From Dysgonomonas sp. (GTDB lineage: Bacteria; Bacteroidota; Bacteroidia; Bacteroidales; Dysgonomonadaceae): DNA of 28,582 nt. Position numbers and translations under genes: made by a program. Below the pieces are notes generated by a model. The model was not told the DNA's origin. It saw only the letters and a program-made list of their open reading frames with translations, and searched no databases. The DNA is taken from assembly GCA_030151105.1 (NCBI GenBank), contig JASLEN010000461.1, positions 1 to 28,582 on the forward strand, read 5' to 3'. Shown here one piece after another: positions 1-7,490 of this stretch; within the stretch, counting starts at the first letter, position 1, and every line of letters begins with the position of its first letter.

Positions 1-1
1 A

Positions 2-541
2 AAAGAATCTTATTTGATTTATCATGAAGAATTGGAATCTCTTGTAAAAAACTTCTCCACTCTAAAAAGAGCACGCTTTTGGATGACTTTTGGTCAAGAG
101 TATTTAACACATCTACGTGTTATTCAAAATATTGGTATGGCAAATATTGACCCTATTATATATAATGGTGTAGAGATTGTTCCAATTCAATTCCTGAAAG
201 CTGTTCTTCCAGATCCAGGAGAACTTGGAGAAAACTATACAGGGCAAACGTCTATCGGTTGCCGTATCAAGGGAGTTAAAGATGGAAAAGAGAAAACGTA
301 TTATGTGTATAATAACTGTTCTCACGAAGCTGCATTCAAAGAAACAGGTGCGCAAGGTGTGAGTTACACTACAGGTGTGCCAGCAACTATTGGTGCTATC
401 ATGTTTATGACTGGAGAGTGGAGAAAGCCAGGTGTTTATAACGTAGAAGAGTTTAATCCAGATCCTTTTATGAAACTGCTAAATGAACAAGGTTTACCTT
501 GGCATGAGTTGCATGACGTAGATTTGGAATTTAAATACTAA
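2..541 (+). CDS. carboxynorspermidine dehydrogenase (saccharopine dehydrogenase family), C-terminal part
   Basis: The reading frame is already open at the left edge (codons K-E-S-Y-L-I-Y-H-E-E) and runs to a TAA at 539-541, so this is the last ~180 codons of a gene starting outside the window. The TTG at 14 is not a real start. The segment with Y-H-E-E-L-E-S-L, the R-F-W-M-T-F-G stretch, the YNNCSHEA block and the GVPATIGA block resembles the C-terminal half of LYS1-type carboxynorspermidine synthase/dehydrogenase. That enzyme reductively condenses diaminopropane or putrescine with aspartate semialdehyde in the alternative spermidine pathway common in Bacteroidota. The NAD(P)-binding N-terminus is not visible, so a true lysine-pathway saccharopine dehydrogenase is not fully excluded. 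A hairpin terminator follows 27 bp downstream. Confidence 0.8.
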   Translation, partial: KESYLIYHEELESLVKNFSTLKRARFWMTFGQEYLTHLRVIQNIGMANIDPIIYNGVEIVPIQFLKAVLPDPGELGENYTGQTSIGCRIKGVKDGKEKTYYVYNNCSHEAAFKETGAQGVSYTTGVPATIGAIMFMTGEWRKPGVYNVEEFNPDPFMKLLNEQGLPWHELHDVDLEFKY

Positions 542-568
542 TGGGACAATAATCAATTAGATATGATG

Positions 569-600
569 AAAGGATAGAATTAATTTCTATCCTTTTTTTT
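569..600 (+). terminator. intrinsic terminator after the polyamine gene
   Basis: An 11-bp stem AAAGGATAGAA / TTCTATCCTTT (569-579 and 585-595) with a 5-nt loop is followed by an unbroken T-run to 600. It lies 27 bp after the stop codon and is the expected end of the upstream transcript. Confidence 0.85.
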
Positions 601-655
601 ATATGCGAATGTTGTAAAAAATATTCATTATTATAAAAGTTCGTAGAGATAAAAG

Positions 656-686
656 TTTGATTTTAGTTTATAAGGTGTTAACTTTG
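656..686 (+). promoter_or_regulatory. Bacteroidota-type promoter for the polyprenyl synthetase operon
   Basis: TTTG at 656-659, a 19-bp spacer, then TAACTTTG at 679-686 match the Bacteroidota primary sigma consensus TTTG-N19-TAnnTTTG at every defined position. It lies about 98 bp before the ATG at 784, giving a leader of roughly 90 nt. Apart from it I see nothing else in the gap between the terminator and the gene. Confidence 0.75.
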
Positions 687-783
687 CTACGTAGGGTGGA
701 AACAACTTAACCTAATCATATTCTCAAGTTGCTTTAAAACTCACACAATTCATATTGTTATATTTAATACTAAAAATTTAGAA

Positions 784-1761
784 ATGAGGACTATTTTCAG
801 TTTCGAAGAGGTGTTGGGACAAATAAATACAAGTATCGAGAATATCACATATTCTCATAACCCTAAATCTCTATTCGAGCCTATTTCTTATATTTTAGCT
901 CTTGGAGGTAAACGTGTTCGACCAGCATTGGCTCTTATGTCATACAATTTGTACAAAGATGATGTGCAAAAAGCTATGCCAACTGCTATGGCTGTAGAAG
1001 TTTTTCACAACTTTACCCTTCTTCATGATGATTTGATGGACAAAGCTGATATCAGAAGAGGTAAGCCAACTGTGCATATCAAGTGGTATGATAATCTGGC
1101 TATTCTTTCTGGTGATGCTATGTTGATAGAGGCATATAAAGAACTTTGCAAAATAGACGCTAAGTATTTACCAGAGTGTTTGGATATTTTCTCAAAGACA
1201 GCAACTGAGATTTGCTGTGGTCAGCAGCTTGATATGGAGTTTGAGAGCCGTGAAGATGTAACCTTAGATGAATATATTGAAATGATTCGTCTCAAAACAG
1301 CCGTCCTTTTAGGAGGAGCATTGCAAATGGGAGCTGTTGTGGCAGATGCATCAAAGGACGATATTGATAACCTATATAAGTTCGGAATTGATATAGGGTT
1401 GGCTTTTCAACTGATGGATGACTTGCTAGATGTATATGGAGATAGCGCAAGTTTTGGTAAGAGAATAGGAGGGGATATCCTATGCAATAAGAAAACTTAT
1501 CTTCTGATAAGTGCATTACAAAATCAAGCTGAGAAAGATAATCTATTGTCTTGGATCAATAAGGAACAATTTGACGAAGAGGAGAAAATAAAAGCTGTGA
1601 CAGCGATTTACAATAGAATCGGTGTGAAAGAGAGAGTGGAAGCAGTTGTTCAGCAATATTATGACAAAGCGATAGAGGCTTTGCAGGACGTAAAAGTTGA
1701 CGAAGCCTACAAAAAAGAACTATACGATTTAGCTAAAATGCTAAAGATACGAAATACCTAA
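784..1761 (+). CDS. polyprenyl synthetase (trans-prenyltransferase, possibly geranylgeranyl-diphosphate-type)
   Basis: This 325-aa cytoplasmic enzyme condenses isopentenyl diphosphate with allylic diphosphates. It shows GGKRVRPAL (residues 41-49), the first Asp-rich motif D82-D-L-M-D86 followed by the RRGKPTVH loop, and the second motif D212-D-L-L-D216. The first motif is the simple DDxxD form without the two-residue insert of bacterial FPP synthases, and the fifth residue before it is Phe (F77). In archaeal type-I GGPP synthases an aromatic residue there stops elongation near C20, so a C15-C20 product is my inference rather than a long quinone tail. It is first in a run with the 241-aa unknown and tatD, behind a consensus promoter at 656-686. 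Confidence 0.9.
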   Translation: MRTIFSFEEVLGQINTSIENITYSHNPKSLFEPISYILALGGKRVRPALALMSYNLYKDDVQKAMPTAMAVEVFHNFTLLHDDLMDKADIRRGKPTVHIKWYDNLAILSGDAMLIEAYKELCKIDAKYLPECLDIFSKTATEICCGQQLDMEFESREDVTLDEYIEMIRLKTAVLLGGALQMGAVVADASKDDIDNLYKFGIDIGLAFQLMDDLLDVYGDSASFGKRIGGDILCNKKTYLLISALQNQAEKDNLLSWINKEQFDEEEKIKAVTAIYNRIGVKERVEAVVQQYYDKAIEALQDVKVDEAYKKELYDLAKMLKIRNT

Positions 1762-1801
1762 AGTGAAGAATTCTAACTAACATACAATACAACAAACGAC
1801 T

Positions 1802-2527
1802 ATGCCATACAGACGACTACCAAATACAGATAATGCACGCATTAGGGCTTTGCGTTCTGCTATCGAAAAAAGACGTTTCTATCTAAGGGGAGATGTCTTT
1901 ACGCAAGATTTATTTCATTTAGAAAATTTATTGCGAAACTTTGAGGCAGCTCAGATTTATTACAAAAAAAGCTTGGAGACTCAAGCTAATTCGAACAAAA
2001 AGTTTCAGAAGCTCATACGAGATGCAAGACTTTATGTGTCGCACTTCATACAGGTGCTTAATCTGTGTGTAATGCGCAATGAGTTGAAGACATCTGTAAA
2101 AAAACTTTATAAGCTGCCTTTAGATAATTATGCTGTGCCAGATTTGAGTAGTAATGACGCTCTGTTGGAAATAGGACAAAATATAATTGATGGCGAGCAA
2201 GCACGTCAACTAGAAGGAGGTGTGCCTATCTATAATCCATCCATAGCTCGTGTCAATGTTGCCTATTCTCAATTCAAGGATGCTTATGTTTCGCAGCGTC
2301 AATATCAAGGAATAACAGTTCGTACATTGGATGAACTAGCAGGGCAACGAGAAGAGATAGACAATGTGTTGAGAGAATTGTGGAATCAAATAGAAGCCTA
2401 CTTTGCAGATAAACCAGAATTGGAGCGTTTGCAAAAATGTAGAGAGTTTGGCGTTATTTATTATTACCGTAAAGGTGAGGTTGTTCCAGAAAGTGAGTTG
2501 AAATATTTAGAGAATGCAGATCATTGA
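1802..2527 (+). CDS. conserved hypothetical protein encoded upstream of tatD
   Basis: This is a 241-aa soluble protein with no signal peptide or membrane segment and no motif I can name. It is charged and helix-prone, with an Arg/Lys-rich N-terminus (PYRRLPNTDNARIRALRSA), a long amphipathic middle and an EEIDNVLRELWNQIEAYF helix near the end. The C-terminal tract has a run of three tyrosines (VIYYYRKGE). The gene starts 40 bp after the prenyltransferase stop and overlaps the tatD start by 14 bp, so translation of the two is probably coupled. I recall similar proteins at this position in Bacteroidales but cannot assign a function. The reading frame itself is well supported by length, composition and overlap. 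Confidence 0.75.
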   Translation: MPYRRLPNTDNARIRALRSAIEKRRFYLRGDVFTQDLFHLENLLRNFEAAQIYYKKSLETQANSNKKFQKLIRDARLYVSHFIQVLNLCVMRNELKTSVKKLYKLPLDNYAVPDLSSNDALLEIGQNIIDGEQARQLEGGVPIYNPSIARVNVAYSQFKDAYVSQRQYQGITVRTLDELAGQREEIDNVLRELWNQIEAYFADKPELERLQKCREFGVIYYYRKGEVVPESELKYLENADH

Positions 2528-3284
2528 CACACACTCGCATATCTACGTTGATAGATTTGCCGAAGATATAGACGCAGTAATTCAAAGAGCAAAAGACGCA
2601 GGAGTAGAGAAAATTCTACTCCCCAATATTGATGTTGAGTCTATTCAAGAAGTACATACATTGGTAAATGCTTATCCTGACTATTGTATTCCGATGATGG
2701 GGTTGCATCCAACAAGCGTAAAGGAAAACTGGAAAGAAGAATTAAGCATTATTAAGGCTCAGTTTGCCAATCATAAATTTTGTGCTGTTGGTGAAATTGG
2801 GATTGATCTCTATTGGGACAAAACATTTGTCAAAGAGCAGGAGCAAGCATTCGAACAGCAATTGGAGTGGAGTATCGAATATGATATTCCAGTAGCAATA
2901 CATACCCGTGAAGCTACAGCAGAAGCTATTTCTTGTATCAAAAATATAGGTGCTGATAAACTGCGAGGAGTATTCCATAGTTTTGTGGGAAATAAAGAGG
3001 AATTAGCAGATATATTGGCACTCGAAACTTTCTTGATTGGAATTAATGGGGTTGTTACTTACAAAAATTCAGACCTCGGTGAAGTGCTTCTTAATACAGA
3101 CTTGTCGAAGATTATTATTGAAACAGACTCTCCATATCTCCCTCCTGTACCTTACAGAGGAAAACGAAACGAATCTTCATATACTATTTATATTGCTCAT
3201 AAATTAGCTGATATCTACAATGTTTCAGTTAAGGAGGTTGGCGATATAACTACTCAAAACGCTATACAATTATTTAATATCTAA
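2514..3284 (+). CDS. tatD: TatD family metal-dependent hydrolase (3'-5' DNase)
   Basis: This 256-aa TIM-barrel amidohydrolase-fold nuclease is of normal length. Metal ligands are in their usual places: the N-terminal D-T-H-S-H pair (H7, H9), GEIGIDLYWDK with the bridging Glu, HTREA, HSFVG, and the C-terminal ETDSPYLPP followed by RGKRNES. Family members are Mg-dependent exonucleases linked to DNA repair and oxidative stress. The ATG at 2514 lies inside the end of the preceding gene (14-bp overlap), which fixes it as the third gene of this operon. No hairpin terminator is visible straight after the stop. Confidence 0.93.
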   Translation: MQIIDTHSHIYVDRFAEDIDAVIQRAKDAGVEKILLPNIDVESIQEVHTLVNAYPDYCIPMMGLHPTSVKENWKEELSIIKAQFANHKFCAVGEIGIDLYWDKTFVKEQEQAFEQQLEWSIEYDIPVAIHTREATAEAISCIKNIGADKLRGVFHSFVGNKEELADILALETFLIGINGVVTYKNSDLGEVLLNTDLSKIIIETDSPYLPPVPYRGKRNESSYTIYIAHKLADIYNVSVKEVGDITTQNAIQLFNI

Positions 3285-3321
3285 GCTGTTCTTTAACGAA
3301 TCGTTTACAAAAATGGGATTG

Positions 3322-3350
3322 AATATCATATTGTGTTAAAATATGGTATT
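3322..3350. repeat. imperfect 11-bp inverted repeat upstream of the sulfur operon promoter
   Basis: AATATCATATT (3322-3332) and AATATGGTATT (3340-3350) are inverted repeats matching at 10 of 11 positions around a 7-nt spacer. The element ends 5 bp before the -33 box at 3355. It could be a second regulator site, or a weak AT-rich hairpin ending the tatD transcript. No proper T-run follows. Confidence 0.45.
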
Positions 3351-3351
3351 C

Positions 3352-3372
3352 TATTTTGTTGTGAACAAAATA
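3352..3372. promoter_or_regulatory. candidate operator (MarR-type palindrome) over the -33 box
   Basis: TATTTTGTT (3352-3360) and AACAAAATA (3364-3372) form a perfect 9-bp inverted repeat around GTG. It covers the TTTG -33 element of the promoter driving the CoA-disulfide-reductase operon, whose last gene is a MarR repressor (6624-7022). Size, symmetry and position fit a MarR dimer site that blocks polymerase. Assigning this regulator to the site is inference. Confidence 0.55.
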
Positions 3373-3385
3373 TTTATTTCCTTTG
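3355..3385 (+). promoter_or_regulatory. Bacteroidota-type promoter for the sulfur/redox operon
   Basis: TTTG at 3355-3358, a 19-bp spacer and TTCCTTTG at 3378-3385 match TTTG-N19-TAnnTTTG with one mismatch (T for A at position 2 of the -7 box). The predicted transcript starts near 3391, about 30 nt before the ATG at 3423. Confidence 0.6.
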
Positions 3386-3422
3386 TTTATAATTTCCAGT
3401 GGAAACTAAATTAGATTTGAAA

Positions 3423-5864
3423 ATGAAAATTGTAATAATAGGAGGAGTAGCAGGTGGAGCAACAGCAGCTGCACGATTGCGAAGATTGGATGAAAAGGCT
3501 GAGATTATCCTTTTCGAAAAGGGTGAGTATGTTTCGTATGCCAACTGTGGATTGCCATATTATATTGGTGATGTGATTTCGGAACGAGATAGGTTGTTCC
3601 TGCAAACAGTAGAGGGTTTTTCGAAACGCTATGGAGTTGATGCAAGAGTGAGTTCTGAGGTAACAAAAATTGATACAGAAAAGAAAATAGTATCAGTAAA
3701 GAATTGGAAAACTGGACAATCTTATGATGAGTCTTATGATAAGCTAATTCTATCTACAGGAGCTTCGCCAATTAAATTGCCACTAGAGGGTGTAGAGGAC
3801 AAACGCATCTTTTCGTTACGAGATGTGTCTGACACGGATAAGATTAAAAACTTTTTAAATGAGCATAAACCGAAGAAAGCAGTTGTGATAGGCGCAGGCT
3901 TTATCGGTTTAGAGATGGTAGAGAATCTGCACGACTTAGGTGTCGAAGTTTCTATTGTGCAAAGAGAAGATCAGGTGATGAATCCACTTGACATGGGAAT
4001 GGCAACTATAGTGCATAAAACACTAGCTGATAAAGGTGTGCAAGTTTACTTAGAAGAAAATCTAGTGGGCTTCAAAGATGCAAGCTCTCATGTAGATGTA
4101 CTTTTGCAAAGTGGAAAGACGCTTGAGGCTGACCTTGTGATAATGAGTGTGGGTGTTCGTCCCGAATCTCGCTTGGCAAAGGAATCGGGTATAGAGCTTG
4201 GTAAACTTGGAGGAATCAAAGTGGATGAATATATGCAAACCTCTGACAAGGACGTGTATGCAGTAGGTGATGCTGTCGAGGTTTTCAATCCTATTCTAAA
4301 CAAGTTCGCTCTAATTCCTCTTGCGGGACCAGCTAATAAGCAAGGGCGTATAGTGGCAGATAATGTTGTAAATGGTAACAAAGTAAAATATACAGGAACG
4401 ATAGGAACTGCTATTGCCAAAATATTTGATCTTACTGTTGCCTCAGCAGGTGCGTCGTCTAAACAATTGATTGCAGAAGAGATAGAGCATTATGAGTCTT
4501 ATACGCATGCAAATTCTATTGCTACATATTATCCTGGTTCTGTGCCATTTTCGCTGAAAATAAATTTCTCAAAAAAGGATGGGAAAATTTTAGGAGCACA
4601 AGTGATAGGTTATGAGGGAATTGTGGATACCATTAATCTCCTAGCAGAAGCCATCCGAAAAGGCGAAACAGTGTATGATTTGCAAGAGATAGAGCATGCT
4701 TATGCTCCACCATATTCATCGGCTAAGCATCCTGTAAATATTGCTGGATATGTAGCTCAAAATATTCTAGAAGGAGAAGTGAAAGTTATTCAATGGAATG
4801 AGCTTGACAAGTTGGACAAAGCAACATCGCTTATCATAGATACTCGTACGTCAAGTGAATATGAGATGGGGCATATAGATGGAGCTGTCAATATTCCTGT
4901 GGATGAAATGCGTGACAGATTGTCTGAGATTCCAAAAGATAAACAATTAGTTCTTTATTGTGCTATTGGTTATAGAGGATATTTAGCAACTCAAATTTTG
5001 AAACATAATGGTTATCAGGGAGTATATAACCTTTCGGGTGGATATAGAACACACAGCACAGCTATTCAAAAGCACTTTGATAGAAGTTTAAAAACGAAAA
5101 CTGCTCCAGTTAAAACACAAGCAATGGATAATAAGGATAGAAATGTAGTTTCGGTAGATGCTAGAGGACTTATGTGCCCAGGTCCTATTATGCAACTTAA
5201 AAAGAATTATGACAAAATTGGAAACGGTGATCAACTAGAAATCAAAGTCACTGATCAAGCTTTTGGACAAGATCTAGAGGGATGGAGTAATATGGTTGGG
5301 GCTAAGGTGTTGAGTCTTGACAATTCGGGAGGAGTGGTTACTGCTCGAGTGGAAAAACGTGAAAAAGAAGAGGGTAGTGAAGTTGCTAAACAAAGCAATC
5401 GCCAAACCATGATTGTCTTTAGTGACGATTTGGACAAGGCATTGGCATCCTTTGTTATTGCGAATGGTGCAGCAGCTTCGGGTAAGAAGGTATCGTTGTT
5501 TTTTACTTTCTGGGGATTGAATGTTATTAAGAAACAGAATAAACCTCAAGTCAAAAAAGATATCTTTGGCAAGATGTTTGGAATGATGATGCCATCAAGC
5601 AGTAAGAAGTTAGGTCTCTCACAAATGAATATGGGAGGTTTAGGGCGTATGATGATGCGTTCGGTAATGAAAAAGAAGAATGTAGAAAGTCTCGAAAACC
5701 TAATGCAACAAGCTAAGGAAAATGGGGTGGAAATGATTGCCTGTTCCATGTCTATGGATGTGATGGGAATCAAGGAAGAGGAACTGATGGATGAAGTAGT
5801 AATTGGTGGAGTAGCTGCCTATTTGGATAGAGCAAATCAAGCCAATGTAAACTTATTCATCTAA
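3423..5864 (+). CDS. CoA-disulfide reductase-rhodanese-TusA-DsrE four-domain fusion
   Basis: This is an 813-aa cytoplasmic flavoprotein. Residues 1-445 are a pyridine-nucleotide-disulfide oxidoreductase: FAD motif GGVAGGATAAARLRR, and the single-cysteine active site YANCGLPYYIG (C42) diagnostic of CoA-disulfide/polysulfide reductases. Residues ~455-546 are a rhodanese domain with a persulfide loop CAIGYR (C513). Residues ~575-645 are a TusA domain with the CPGP motif (C585). Residues ~659-813 are a Met-rich DsrE-like domain with IACSMSMDVMG (C774). Four thiols on one chain suggest a relay that reduces or passes on sulfane sulfur using NAD(P)H. A GTG at 3399 would add eight residues; I prefer the ATG at 3423 because it puts the FAD motif at the usual N-terminal position. 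It leads an operon with a DUF6132-like protein, thioredoxin and MarR. Confidence 0.88.
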   Translation: MKIVIIGGVAGGATAAARLRRLDEKAEIILFEKGEYVSYANCGLPYYIGDVISERDRLFLQTVEGFSKRYGVDARVSSEVTKIDTEKKIVSVKNWKTGQSYDESYDKLILSTGASPIKLPLEGVEDKRIFSLRDVSDTDKIKNFLNEHKPKKAVVIGAGFIGLEMVENLHDLGVEVSIVQREDQVMNPLDMGMATIVHKTLADKGVQVYLEENLVGFKDASSHVDVLLQSGKTLEADLVIMSVGVRPESRLAKESGIELGKLGGIKVDEYMQTSDKDVYAVGDAVEVFNPILNKFALIPLAGPANKQGRIVADNVVNGNKVKYTGTIGTAIAKIFDLTVASAGASSKQLIAEEIEHYESYTHANSIATYYPGSVPFSLKINFSKKDGKILGAQVIGYEGIVDTINLLAEAIRKGETVYDLQEIEHAYAPPYSSAKHPVNIAGYVAQNILEGEVKVIQWNELDKLDKATSLIIDTRTSSEYEMGHIDGAVNIPVDEMRDRLSEIPKDKQLVLYCAIGYRGYLATQILKHNGYQGVYNLSGGYRTHSTAIQKHFDRSLKTKTAPVKTQAMDNKDRNVVSVDARGLMCPGPIMQLKKNYDKIGNGDQLEIKVTDQAFGQDLEGWSNMVGAKVLSLDNSGGVVTARVEKREKEEGSEVAKQSNRQTMIVFSDDLDKALASFVIANGAAASGKKVSLFFTFWGLNVIKKQNKPQVKKDIFGKMFGMMMPSSSKKLGLSQMNMGGLGRMMMRSVMKKKNVESLENLMQQAKENGVEMIACSMSMDVMGIKEEELMDEVVIGGVAAYLDRANQANVNLFI

Positions 5865-5893
5865 ATAGATGTTTAACTTAGATAAAAAGAATT

Positions 5894-6109
5894 ATGATAA
5901 AATTGAAAGCATTGTTGAAAAACTATTGGTTCTTTCCAGTAGGTGCTGTTGTAGGAGGTTTGGCAGGATATTTGTATTGGCTATATATCGGTTGCGAAAC
6001 AGGAACATGCCCTATTACAGCATCACCAACTCGCACTACGCTCTATTGGGCAGTGATGGGGATGTTAGGATTCAGTATATTTGGCAATAGAAAAAAGAAA
6101 GAAGAATGA
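5894..6109 (+). CDS. small two-helix membrane protein, DUF6132-like
   Basis: This 71-aa protein has two predicted membrane helices (FFPVGAVVGGLAGYLYWLYI and LYWAVMGMLGFSIFG). They are joined by a short loop G-C-E-T-G-T-C-P-I-T carrying two cysteines five residues apart, and the C-terminus is basic (RKKKEE). This GCxTGTCPIT pattern resembles the DUF6132 family of unknown function. The gene starts 29 bp after the fusion enzyme and its TGA overlaps the next ATG (ATGA at 6106-6109), so it is co-translated with the thioredoxin. The loop Cys pair in a sulfur/thiol operon suggests a redox or sulfur-transport role, which is inference only. Confidence 0.8.
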   Translation: MIKLKALLKNYWFFPVGAVVGGLAGYLYWLYIGCETGTCPITASPTRTTLYWAVMGMLGFSIFGNRKKKEE

Positions 6110-6603
6110 AGAAATATGTAACGATTGTTTTAGTAGGGCTGTCAGTAGTATTTGCATCGTGCAATAGTGCTGGTGAGAAAGCAGCAGAAGAGAATAAAAG
6201 TATAACAAGTGAAAATACAATAGAAGGAGAGAAGAAAATGGGAACAATAAAAATGAGCAAAACAGACTTTTTGACAAAAGTACACAACTATGAGCAAGAT
6301 ATGGAAACATGGAAATATCTTGGCGACAAACCTGCTGTCATAGATTTTTATGCAGACTGGTGTGGACCTTGTAAACAAATAGCTCCTATTTTAGAAGAGT
6401 TGGCAGCAGAATATGAAGGTGAAATTTATATCTATAAGGTAGATGTAGATACTGAAAAAGAATTGGCTAGTCTGTTCAATATTCGTAGTATTCCGTCTAT
6501 GCTATTTATTCCGATGGAGGGGCAACCTCAGATGGCTGCAGGTGCTGCGCCAAAAACGGAGTTGAAGAAAACGATAGATCAAATTCTTTTGGCAAAAGAA
6601 TAA
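6106..6603 (+). CDS. thioredoxin-fold lipoprotein
   Basis: This 165-aa protein has an N-terminal lipoprotein signal with a V-F-A-S-C cleavage site (C19), a ~40-residue Glu/Ser-rich linker and a full thioredoxin domain (about residues 55-165). The domain has the classic active site W85-C-G-P-C89 preceded by DFYAD, and the cis-proline loop RSIPSML. The lipoprotein form should act in the periplasm. There is a second possible start at M45 (ATG at 6238) preceded by a purine-rich GAAGGAGAG, which would yield a cytoplasmic thioredoxin without signal. Start overlap with the preceding gene ties it to the sulfur operon, where it may reduce persulfides or disulfides. The first start is preferred because the lipobox is complete. 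Confidence 0.88.
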   Translation: MKKYVTIVLVGLSVVFASCNSAGEKAAEENKSITSENTIEGEKKMGTIKMSKTDFLTKVHNYEQDMETWKYLGDKPAVIDFYADWCGPCKQIAPILEELAAEYEGEIYIYKVDVDTEKELASLFNIRSIPSMLFIPMEGQPQMAAGAAPKTELKKTIDQILLAKE

Positions 6604-6623
6604 AATAGATTTACATTTGAAGA

Positions 6624-7022
6624 ATGGAGAACAAAGAAAGACAGAAAACCAAATTATGTTTGTTGCGAGATATATTTCGCTCTATCAGAGAGTTCGAAAT
6701 TAGCTTTCAAGAGAATCATGATTTGTGCTTAAATGAAGGAATGGCAGTTTGTAGCCTCAAGTATGGCAGAATGTCTTCTAGCGATTTGGCTGAAAAACTG
6801 GGGCTTTCTGCGTCAAATATGTCTAAGGTTATAAAATCTGTAGAGGACAAAGGCTTGGTACAACGTATAATGGGCAAGGAGGATAGACGACAAATGTATT
6901 TTGCGCTATCGAAGCAAGGAGAAGAAAAACTTCAAGAACTTTGCACTTCCGAGGCTTTTATTGATGAAGTGCTAGCATCAATTTATGCAACCGAGGGAAC
7001 CGCTGTGAAGGGGTTACCTTAA
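6624..7022 (+). CDS. MarR family transcriptional regulator
   Basis: This 132-aa winged-helix protein is slightly shorter than typical MarR. The helix-turn-helix is SSSDLAEKLGLSASNMSKVIKSVEDKGLV (about residues 51-79), followed by a wing R-I-M-G-K-E-D-R-R-Q with the family's conserved D-R-R. Four cysteines are present (C12, C35, C43, C107); C35 and C43 lie on the segment before the DNA-binding domain and could sense thiol or persulfide state, which is speculative. It lies 20 bp after the thioredoxin gene and is last in the operon. The palindrome over the promoter at 3352-3372 makes autoregulation of the operon the simplest model. Confidence 0.88.
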   Translation: MENKERQKTKLCLLRDIFRSIREFEISFQENHDLCLNEGMAVCSLKYGRMSSSDLAEKLGLSASNMSKVIKSVEDKGLVQRIMGKEDRRQMYFALSKQGEEKLQELCTSEAFIDEVLASIYATEGTAVKGLP

Positions 7023-7050
7023 AATAAATAATTAAGTTTGTGTGAAACGA

Positions 7051-7080
7051 AAAAGCATCAGAGTATTCTGATGCTTTTTT
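7051..7080. terminator. bidirectional terminator after the MarR gene
   Basis: A 9-bp stem AGCATCAGA / TCTGATGCT (7054-7062 and 7067-7075) with loop GTAT is flanked by A-run and T-run, so it can work on both strands. It separates the plus-strand sulfur operon from the convergent minus-strand gene ending at 7134. Confidence 0.85.
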
Positions 7081-7133
7081 AATTTTATCAAAGAAACTAT
7101 ATCCTAAGAGATATTTTATATGAGGCAGTGTCT

Positions 7134-7484
7134 TTATTGTGTCTTTTCTGATGCGGGAGATCGAAGTAAATCAAATCTCCTTCTCCAACCTTTACGTGTG
7201 CATTTACAGTTCATACCTCTTGTCGATTTGAAGTGCTCAATAACTTCCTCTGGAGACATGCTCTCTAATTTCTTTTTATTAAAGTCACCTATTGTTTCAA
7301 TTTCATAATCTGCCAGAAAAACATTGACTGCTAGTGTGTCGTTGCTATATTTCTTTATGTGTCCTTGAAGTATCTCATTACATCCTCCATACATTTGTAG
7401 ATGTGGCAAATTATCTTCTGCTTTCAATTGTATAGAACAGCAACAAAATATTATAAGTACCAATATGTATAATTTGTGTTTCAT
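7134..7484 (-). CDS. small secreted Cys-containing protein of unknown function
   Basis: This 116-aa protein has a clear signal peptide (KHKLYILVLIIFCCCSIQLKA), a short mature part with one Cys in YGGCNE and a C-x-C in MNCKCTRKGWRRR, and a basic, Arg-rich tail. I do not recognise a family. The ATG at 7484 is preferred over the TTG at 7493 because it begins a standard Lys-containing n-region. A perfect -7 box (TATATTTG, minus strand 7498-7491) sits 6 bp before this ATG. The gene follows the double-glycine peptide gene on the same strand but a terminator lies between them, so it is probably a separate unit. Whether it works with the peptide is unknown. Confidence 0.6.
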   Translation of the reverse strand: MKHKLYILVLIIFCCCSIQLKAEDNLPHLQMYGGCNEILQGHIKKYSNDTLAVNVFLADYEIETIGDFNKKKLESMSPEEVIEHFKSTRGMNCKCTRKGWRRRFDLLRSPASEKTQ

Positions 7485-7490
7485 TATACT

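Noticed and set aside
3399..3422. GTG at 3399 as the start of the sulfur fusion enzyme
   Set aside because: It would add eight residues before the FAD motif, whereas the ATG at 3423 places the glycine-rich loop at the family's usual position.
5869..6090. Open frame overlapping the DUF6132-like gene in another frame
   Set aside because: Its translation is irregular and Cys/Arg-rich, while the 5894-6109 frame has two clean membrane helices and overlaps the next start as operon genes do.
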